A stretch of 64,000 nt of DNA. Origin: Mesostigma viride. Lineage: Eukaryota > Streptophyta > Mesostigmatophyceae > Mesostigmatales > Mesostigmataceae. Of this stretch, positions 57,445 through 64,000 are shown piece by piece (the first letter of the stretch is position 1; every line of letters begins with the position of its first letter). A program made the position numbers and the translations under genes. The notes under the pieces were generated by a model that searched no databases, was not told the DNA's origin, and saw only the letters and a list, made by a program, of their open reading frames with translations. Location: contig RPFO01000253.1 of the NCBI GenBank assembly GCA_009746045.1, forward strand, positions 1,493,888 through 1,557,887, in the 5' to 3' direction.

Positions 57445-57955
57445 AAAAAAAAATTAAATTATAACATGCCTTCGTTGGGATCGAGATCATGTAGCGCATA
57501 TTCCATGATGGATGGGTGGGGTGGAGGAAGCCGCGTAATCGAACTATCCTAACTCTAAGCTACTATCTAGTCTAGAAAATCCTAACTACACTACTCATCA
57601 AAACGCCTCCTCCTCTTGGGGGGAGGGGGCTTGCCCACAGGGTCGGGCGTGTGAGCCTTGACAATCTTCTGCCACCGCGTCTTGTCCTGCATGGCAGTCC
57701 AAAGACGGGAGAGAGAGTGGATGCGGTGTTCAAACTGGGCTGGGACCACTAGGTCGTCCAGCAACATCTGGATGTAGTTCGTGACAGGTTTCCCTACCCT
57801 TTTGGGAATGCCCTTGGGGCCAGGCCAGGTCAGAATGTGTCGCCCTGGCTGGCCAAGCCGCTGGGGGCCGGCCAGACCAAGGGCGGTGTCGACCTGGCTG
57901 GTGCGAGCAAGGTGTCCTACAAATGCTGTCCTACACTGCCTAATCTAGTCCGAAA
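57445..57955 (-). mobile_element. LINE family C 3' end, copy 2
   Basis: Minus-strand translation gives a C-terminal domain parallel to LINE-A (RTSQVDTALGL, GQPGRHILTWPGPKG, DKTRWQKIVKAHTPD, VGKPPPPKRRRRF) and the same UTR and tail as 14985-15310. An A-rich/TTAAATT tail is at 57445-57465 and a weak hairpin at 57469-57480. Confidence 0.8.
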
Positions 57956-57964
57956 TACGAGGCA

Positions 57965-58260
57965 CTTACTTTTGCATGTTATGTTATAATTAAGTAATTA
58001 AATTTAAACACGTTGCTCCCGTTGGGCAGTCACGGAGCACCAGAGTGCCTTTAATCCCTGAGTGCATGTGCGCAGCGGGAAGAGGACAGAGACCCCCCCT
58101 GTCCTTCATGCCACAGGCATGCCACACCGGGTGCACAATCGGACCCATCGAAACGATCCGGCATCCCCTGTGGGTGCGCATTACCCGCGTGTGAGCATTG
58201 CATTACTATGGAGCCGCGGGCGCAAACATGCAGGCAGTGGTAGGCGAGACAAATAGCTAC
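57965..58260 (-). mobile_element. LINE family E 3' end, copy 2
   Basis: TAATTAAGTAATTAAA tail, hairpin 58015-58038, GTGCCTTTAATCCCTG and the GGCATGCC palindrome, in the order of copies 1 and 3. Confidence 0.75.
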
Positions 58261-58720
58261 TAAGGCTGGCGGATGTCTGTTGGCGCTTACTGGTTAGGCT
58301 ATAGGCATGGCCATGGCTACGTTCTACCCTGCATTGGCGTTGCATGCACATGGTATGCATGGCTAGGAGGGTCCAGGTTGCATCGATCACTCATGTGGGC
58401 TGGTGTTCACGACTAGAATGCGCATGCTAGGCTAGCCCGTAGCTAGTGGCTTCCACAGCTCCAGTTGTTGACTATCAAGTCCCCGCCCCTCCCGAACGCC
58501 TTGGGCTTCTTGGGGGCTTGTGGCGGAGGTCTAGTAGTATAGTATAATATGTGGCTGGGGTTTGCGAGCTAGGATCGATGAAGTACCCCGGATGCATTGC
58601 ATTGCGGCATGCCTCTGTGCATTACACGTACGTAGACATAGTTAATTGATTAACACGTAGTTCATTTACACATATAGACACTAATTTCCTGCGCATGACA
58701 CGCAAGTACGTACGTTGTTA
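58261..58720. other. Gap, nothing recognised
   Basis: No coding or repeat signal that I can support. Confidence 0.35.
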
Positions 58721-60520
58721 CATTAATTAATTAATTAATTAATTAATTATCAACATCACTCCGTTGGGAGTCAATGTAGCACATATCCCTGAGAAGGGGC
58801 ATATGGCTTTCAATACATCCTAGGCTACTTCATGCAAGGGTGGGAATGTAAGCAACACTTGCTCTAGGTGCCGCAAGGGCACCTGCACCGCCATGCTGTC
58901 TCAGGTTCAACCCAGCGAAGGGGATCCTGGCACGGGGGAGGAAGATCATCATGGCTATACAAGGGCTAGGGCATGGCTTCTCGACAGAGAGCATCAGTCT
59001 CTGCATGGCATACTATGGCTAAATTCTTAATGCAACATCCACGGGGGTCCCATTATAGGCATGGCTTGGCTAAATTCTAAAGGCAACATCCATGGGGGCC
59101 ATTGTGGGCGCACATGCGCGTGGGCCACATGCTAGGCTAAGCCTTACTAATCTACACTACTGGTATATATATTCCTAGTCTGAGGTGGCAGGAGGGGGCT
59201 GCCAGGGCTTGTGGTCAACGTGGATGACCGCCCCCCTCCAGTATACCGGCTTCCCCCTTGCGCTCTGCCGGAGCTGAAGGTAGGTCGGCCATAGCTCGCG
59301 TCGCCGCTGTTGCTGGGCCAGGGTCAAGTCGTCGTCCAGCGTGAAGCGAGTCTCCGAGAGCTTCTTGCGGCATTTAAGGAACGCCAGCTTGTCCGCCATG
59401 TACTTAAAGGTGAGGAGCACGGGTGCCGGGCCAGCCTTCCCCGCGCGCGGGGGAGGCGGACAGCCGACATGTCCAGCTCACCAGTGAGTTAACATGGGGG
59501 CAAGAATGGCGCGCTTAAATGCCTCAAGAAGGCTCGTGGAGGTCTCACCTGCCTGCTGGTCGAAGTGCTTGACGATGACATTGTGGCTGCGCCGGGCGAT
59601 GTCGGCTTCCTCGCGAAGGTCGAGGGCTTGTTGCTTGAGTTGTGCCGAGATGGTGGAGGTGGTGGAGGTGGTGTGTTGCTTAAGCAAGTCCGCCCAGGTG
59701 GAGGGAGCATCGCCGGCCGGGCCAGCAGAAGCCGGCTGGGCGGCGATGTCCTTCACCGCCTGGGCGGTGAGGCCGGCGGTGTCATGCAAGCTCTCAAGGG
59801 CGTTGGCGGTGGCTTGAAGGCGTTGGTCGAGGTCGAGGAGCTGGGCTTTGATGTCGGCAGTGGAGGCGGAAATGGCAGTGGAGGTGGAGGCGGCGGCGGT
59901 GGAAATGTGAGGAAGTTCAGCAGCCAGCGTGCCACCCATTGCTGCGACGTCAGCAGCAAGGGGGGTCACGTGCTGCTGAAAGGCTTCCGTGAGGATGGAA
60001 CGGAGGGTGGAGGCGGAGATGGATGGAGCCCAGATCTCGCCGTCAGAGCGCTGGAGAAGGGAGTTGAGGATGGCGTGCTGGAGCTGGGGGCGGGGGCAGC
60101 CAAGCATGGCACCGTGGGCTTGCCAGCGGCTGCCGTTGCTGCAGAGGAGGCGACCTTGGTCGTAGAGATGGATGCACAGGTCGTAAAGCGAGGCGTAGTC
60201 CCCGAAGAAGATGCAGTCCATAGCATCGTCCGGAGACATGTTGTTCCAGTCGTGATCATCGACCTTGAAAGGGTCACTGGGGCCGAAAGCGCGGTTCCGA
60301 GGGGCGGGACCATCCTGTTTTGTCGGCTGGGCGGGTGCGTTTCGGGTCAGGCGATGCCGATGGCGAGGCATTAAGCCCGGGAGGTTGCTGGGTGACCACC
60401 AGTGCACGTCTAGTGTCACCGCTGCCTGCCGGACCTGATGGCGAAGCTGCAGCCGCAGCTGCCGCATTTTCATGGGCGAGCGCATCCGCCAAACTGCGTT
60501 GCGTCAATTAAGGACGTTTG
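58721..60520 (-). mobile_element. LINE family D, ORF1-only copy
   Basis: From the 3' end: ATTA tail (58721-58749), hairpin ACTCCGTTGGGAGT (58758-58771), ~400-bp UTR and then an ORF1 alone. No reverse transcriptase lies between ORF1 and the tail, so the element resembles a half-LINE. The UTR matches 15335-15480. Confidence 0.7.
59175..60507 (-). pseudogene. LINE ORF1 (coiled coil + C-terminal domain), two frameshifts
   Basis: It starts MTQRSLADALAHENAAAA (60507), shifts frame near 60330, runs through FGPSDPFKVDDHDWNNM and a long Ala/Gln-rich coiled-coil region (DIKAQLLDLDQRLQATANAL), shifts again near 59480 and ends with an L1 ORF1-type C-terminal domain: SAVRLPRAGKAGPAPVLLTF, KLSETRFTLDDDLTLAQQQR. 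ORF1 proteins bind the LINE RNA. Two indels mean this copy is dead, but the reading frames on both sides are otherwise intact. Confidence 0.7.
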
Positions 60521-61140
60521 CTCGTCATATATTGCGTTTTAGATTCGGAAAATTATATCAGCATGTGCGTCTTAGAAAGACGAAGCGATAGTGATATTCA
60601 CAGCTGAATTTGGGGCTCAAACGTGAAAGTTATGAGCTCCGCCGTCAGCCATGGCTACCTCGTGGCTCGTGGCTCGTGGCTCATATATATTATGGATGTT
60701 GTTACATGCAGGTATATTATGGACGTTGTTACATGCAGGTCACTAATCCACACTGTCTAACCAACATCTCCAAATTTCCATTCATGCGTACTAGCTGTGT
60801 TCGGATGATGGTGCAACACTGCGCCAAACGCTATAGTATAATGCGAACATTCATGAGCCTGGCTGCCACTAGCTGTAATAGCGCGTGGCTTTTGAACAGG
60901 TCTTTGATTGGTAGTAGATGGCTAGTAGGCCGAGGGCCGGCTCGCTAATTCTGGACCCCCGGCTGGGACGTATGGGCAGGCATGGTGCATGCAGGCGCCG
61001 CGGGCGCCCTTGCAGCTTGTATCAATTGCTCATGTCAACCAATACGCACTTTCGATCACCGAACACACGTACAATATGTGTAGGATCTAGCAACATAGGC
61101 TTCGATCTGCAATCGATCGGGATCCCAACATAGCTTCACA
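60521..61140. other. Gap, nothing recognised
   Basis: Contains a direct duplication, TATATTATGGA.GTTGTTACAT, at 60684 and 60713. No gene supported. Confidence 0.35.
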
Positions 61141-62958
61141 TAACTGTGAAGGATCGATACATTGTGGCCATTCATATATATTTTAAAAATATAATTACTT
61201 ACAGCAGAGTGAAATCACTCAAACCAAAGCAAACGCCCAGCTATAAACCTATATACAGAGCCATGTCAAAGCTCTATACTACGATAAGACCAATGGAAAC
61301 GCCTAACGGGAGGAACCTAATAGCCCTGCTGCACCGCAAAATCAGCCCGCGTACGGCGGAGCATGATGTCAGCCATGGCCCGAGTCAGCGCCACCGACAA
61401 GCGCTGACGCCAATATGACGTCCAGGTCCGCGCCGACCATGGGGCCCGCTGGCCCTCCAGGTCCAGCCGGTCCTCCCGGAGCCGGCAACACTCCTTGAAG
61501 AAGGCGGAGGTCAGGGGCCCCATGGCCCCAAACTCCTCCTGAGGACAAAGGGCACCACACGATGGTGCCCGACGTCGCCGTAGGCCAGGAGCTTGGCCCG
61601 CTCCGCCCGGTCCGCCGTGTAACCTGCCGTGAGGGAGGCCCCAGCCACGTGGCTAAGAGCCAAGGGCCGCGCCACCGAAACGTCAATAAGCAGATGCCGG
61701 CCACCCCCCTCAAAGTCCAGCACCACGATGTCAGGCCGGTGGTTGGGGGAATAGAAGGCAGCGCCATCCGCATCCTCGGACCGGATGTTCGCGTGGGGGA
61801 AAACCGACCGAATCATGGCGAGCACCACCGTCAGGAGGACAGTGTGCAAATACAAATACCAATTCTGATTCTGTTGGCCCCCCATGCAGGCAAGGTAGTG
61901 AGTCCCCGTGGGATCCAGCGGCTGCCTACAGCTACCACAAGGCCGCCCGGCCGGAACAAGAGGCTGCGGGGCAAATAGCTGGTGCCGGAGCGCCACCGAG
62001 TAGTGGCTGGGAGCCAAGGCGAATGGGGGGGCCATGGGAAGAGCACGAAGGTACGCCGAGCCCACACTCCGCAAGGAAAGCGAGAACAGCCACGCACGTC
62101 CCTGGGCGTTGAGGTCCGCGAAAAGAGCAATCCAATCAGCCGTGTGCAGAATACCCGCGTAGGTTTTCTGGTGTTTATCGATGACGCGAGCAGGGAATGC
62201 GGCGGGAGATTGAACGGAGGCGACCGAGGGAGTGCCGCGAGGGAGGTGGCGCTGTACCGCCTGAGCGGCACGGACGGGAGAACAGGCCTGCTGGATCTCA
62301 GCATAGGCCTCCTGGATGGCGGTGACGAAGGGCAAAGGGCTGCTGGGGTCCAGGAGGTCAGGCGCTGCCGTTGCCAAAAGGGGCAGGAGCCGGCAGCTTT
62401 CCGCCCACGACTGAGCGACGGAGCCCAAAAAGGCTGCTGGGGCCAGCCGGGCGGCACGAGTCAGACCGCAGCTATATATATGTAACCTCACGGCAGGTTA
62501 CACGGCGGACCGGGCGGAGCGGGCCAAGCTCCTGGCCTACGGCGACGTCGGGCACCATCGTGTGGTGCCCTTTGTCCTGGAGGAGTTTGGGGCCATGGGG
62601 CCCCTGACCTCCGCCTTCTTCAAGGAGTGTTGCCGGCTCCGGGAGGACCGGCTGGACCTGGAGGGCCAGCGGGCCCCATGGTCGGCGCGGACCTGGACGT
62701 CATATTGGCGTCAGCGCTTGTCGGTGGCGCTGACTCGGGCCATGGCTGACATCATGCTCCGCCGTACGCGGGCTGATTTTGCGGTGCAGCAGGGCTATTA
62801 GGTTCCTCCCGTTAGGCGTTTCCATTGGTCTTATCGTAGTATAGAGCTTTGACATGGCTCTGTATATAGGTTTATAGCTGGGCGTTTGCTTTGGTTTGAG
62901 TGATTTCACTCTGCTGTAAGTAATTATATTTTTAAAATATATATGTAACTGTGAAGGA
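61141..62958 (-). mobile_element. Inverted-repeat retroelement relic, R2/NeSL-like C-terminus
   Basis: The left arm 61173-61634 and right arm 62486-62945 are reverse complements (one 2-base indel near 61546) around an 851-bp unique centre. The 13-bp word TAACTGTGAAGGA occurs at 61141-61153 and 62946-62958, abutting the right arm directly and the left arm after 19 bp, and fits a target duplication. Confidence 0.75.
61317..62491 (-). pseudogene. Retroelement C-terminal domain, zinc knuckle and endonuclease-like
   Basis: Open from 62491 to a 2-base insertion near 61546, then continuing in another frame to 61317. Blocks: a zinc knuckle CGSCRQPLDPTGTHYLAC (C-x2-C ... H-x3-C form), followed by SPNHRPDIVVLDFEGG and RHLLIDVSVARPLA, a PD-(x)-D-V arrangement that I read as the restriction-like endonuclease of R2/NeSL-type LINEs. 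No reverse transcriptase is left. The right arm (62486-62801, plus strand) carries the last 105 codons without the frameshift, reading VLEEFGAMGPL where this copy is broken. Confidence 0.6.
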
Positions 62959-63235
62959 GATGCGGCTCATGCCCCCCAGCAAACGCGCGCTGGCGGGCGG
63001 TGTGTGGCCACATGTGTACTACTATTCACAAGTACCTACCGGAATCGTCTTCACAAGTACTACCAGATCGTCTATATCGTGTCCGAATGCTGCTGTGGCA
63101 TGCCTCTGGCATGAAGGAGAAAGGGGGTCTCTGACCTTTCTTAACTGTTGTGCACATACAGGGATTAAAAGCACTCCGGTGCTCCGTGACTCCCCAACGG
63201 GAGCACGAGTTTGATTAATCAATTAATTAATTCAC
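62959..63235 (+). mobile_element. LINE family E 3' end, copy 3
   Basis: Sense orientation: GGCATGCCTCTGGCATGAAG palindrome, GGGATTAAAAGCACTCCGG, hairpin 63181-63204 and ATTAATCAATTAATTAATT tail (63213-63231). Matches copies 1 and 2 in reverse. Confidence 0.75.
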
Positions 63236-64000
63236 AAGTGGCTCAAGGGGGGCATCCTTGTCACGCCGCACGAGTAACTCTTCATTGTCAAACCTTGTTT
63301 AGCATTTTCAGTCAGTGCGCACCTTCCTGTGCCCCACAATCCCGTTTGCGTAATGCGCCGGCAAATGGTGCCCATCATAATTCTTTCTTGAAGCCCGCAC
63401 ATTATGGTGCTTCGATAGCCTTCAAAATTCAAAGCCTTTAAGAGGCTTTCTTGATGTGCCACAGGGAGGCCAGTGACAGCTGTATCAACACACGTTTGCC
63501 TATCATGATCAATTCCTCGGCATTGCCAGCAAAGCTAGAGCGGGCAGCAGTGAGCACAGGAGACAACTTTAGGTGCACCTCCAGGCATCCCTAAAAGGCT
63601 GAAATCACCGGATGTGCATACGTCTCTATTTCTTATCTACTAGACATTGATCATTGACTGCAGCCAAAAAACCTCAATGCCCTGGCTGCGTGTCTCGGCG
63701 CGATCCAGATTAGCCAGTGCACACCAATGTATCCTGCTGTACCCTGGGTTGATGTACCATTAGAACAATGCATGTTGGGTGATGTTCGATGACTCTGCCA
63801 TTGACAATCTGAAGAATTCTCCATTCATCAAAGCTCTGGATCGTGAGTCGATTAATCCCAGCAGACTTTCCCCGACCCCCCCTGCCCCAAAATCAGCTCA
63901 GGCTCGCAAGGAGAGCCAGTGCTCCGCTTCGATGGCTGCCATGCACCCGGAGCCTGCCGCGGTGATCGCTTGGCGGAACTTTTTATCCGCCATGTCGCCA
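63236..64000. other. Right edge, nothing recognised
   Basis: No coding frame or repeat that I can support. The last ~200 bases turn GC-rich and may approach an exon beyond the window. Confidence 0.3.

Overview
The window is nuclear DNA from a eukaryote, most probably a green alga. Three spliced genes can be rebuilt exon by exon, and each points to the green lineage: a plant-type MAP kinase kinase with the S-x5-S activation loop, a Nudix hydrolase resembling the plant plastid ADP-sugar diphosphatase NUDT14, and a LysM protein whose N-terminus looks like a plastid transit peptide. Introns are GT-AG with one GC-AG exception, the exons are GC-rich at third positions, and the DNA between genes is AT-richer and packed with retroelements. 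I do not name a genus.

Layout. 1-6.6 kb holds a 471-bp MITE-like element, a recent ~1.45-kb tandem duplication and two small unrecognised ORFs. 7.8-11.8 kb holds a Ty3-type pol ORF (minus) that ends in a PHD finger and has a perfect-looking foldback at its truncated 5' end. 13-23.3 kb is a graveyard of non-LTR retrotransposon 3' ends, including two long GGAT arrays and four head-to-tail copies of one LINE family, plus a degenerate three-exon gene on the minus strand (16.4-17.5 kb). 25.4-28.2 kb is a 5'-truncated L1-like element with a long intact ORF. 30.3-31.6 kb is a 29-bp minisatellite.

The right half is more genic. The MAPKK gene (plus, 32272-38467, 6 exons) has a different low-complexity array in almost every intron. 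A 0.9-kb GTCC array with a LINE 3' end follows at 40.3-41.3 kb. The NUDT14-like gene (minus, 48472-42021, 8 exons) and the LysM gene (plus, 50918-56324, 6 exons) are arranged head to head about 2.4 kb apart. 57-63.2 kb returns to LINE debris: an ORF1-only LINE, and an inverted-repeat element whose ORF has a zinc knuckle and a PD-D motif like R2-type endonucleases. The last 0.75 kb shows nothing I can name.

The unifying signal is in the LINEs. At least twelve LINE 3' ends from several families, in both orientations, carry a small terminal hairpin with a CAAC loop, and most are followed by a TTAA-type tetranucleotide tail. The large GGAT and GTCC arrays lie just 5' of this hairpin in the 3' UTR, so the LINEs appear to be spreading and seeding tetranucleotide arrays. 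The host genes belong to separate pathways (MAPK signalling, ADP-sugar turnover, a plastid LysM protein) and show no sign of working together.
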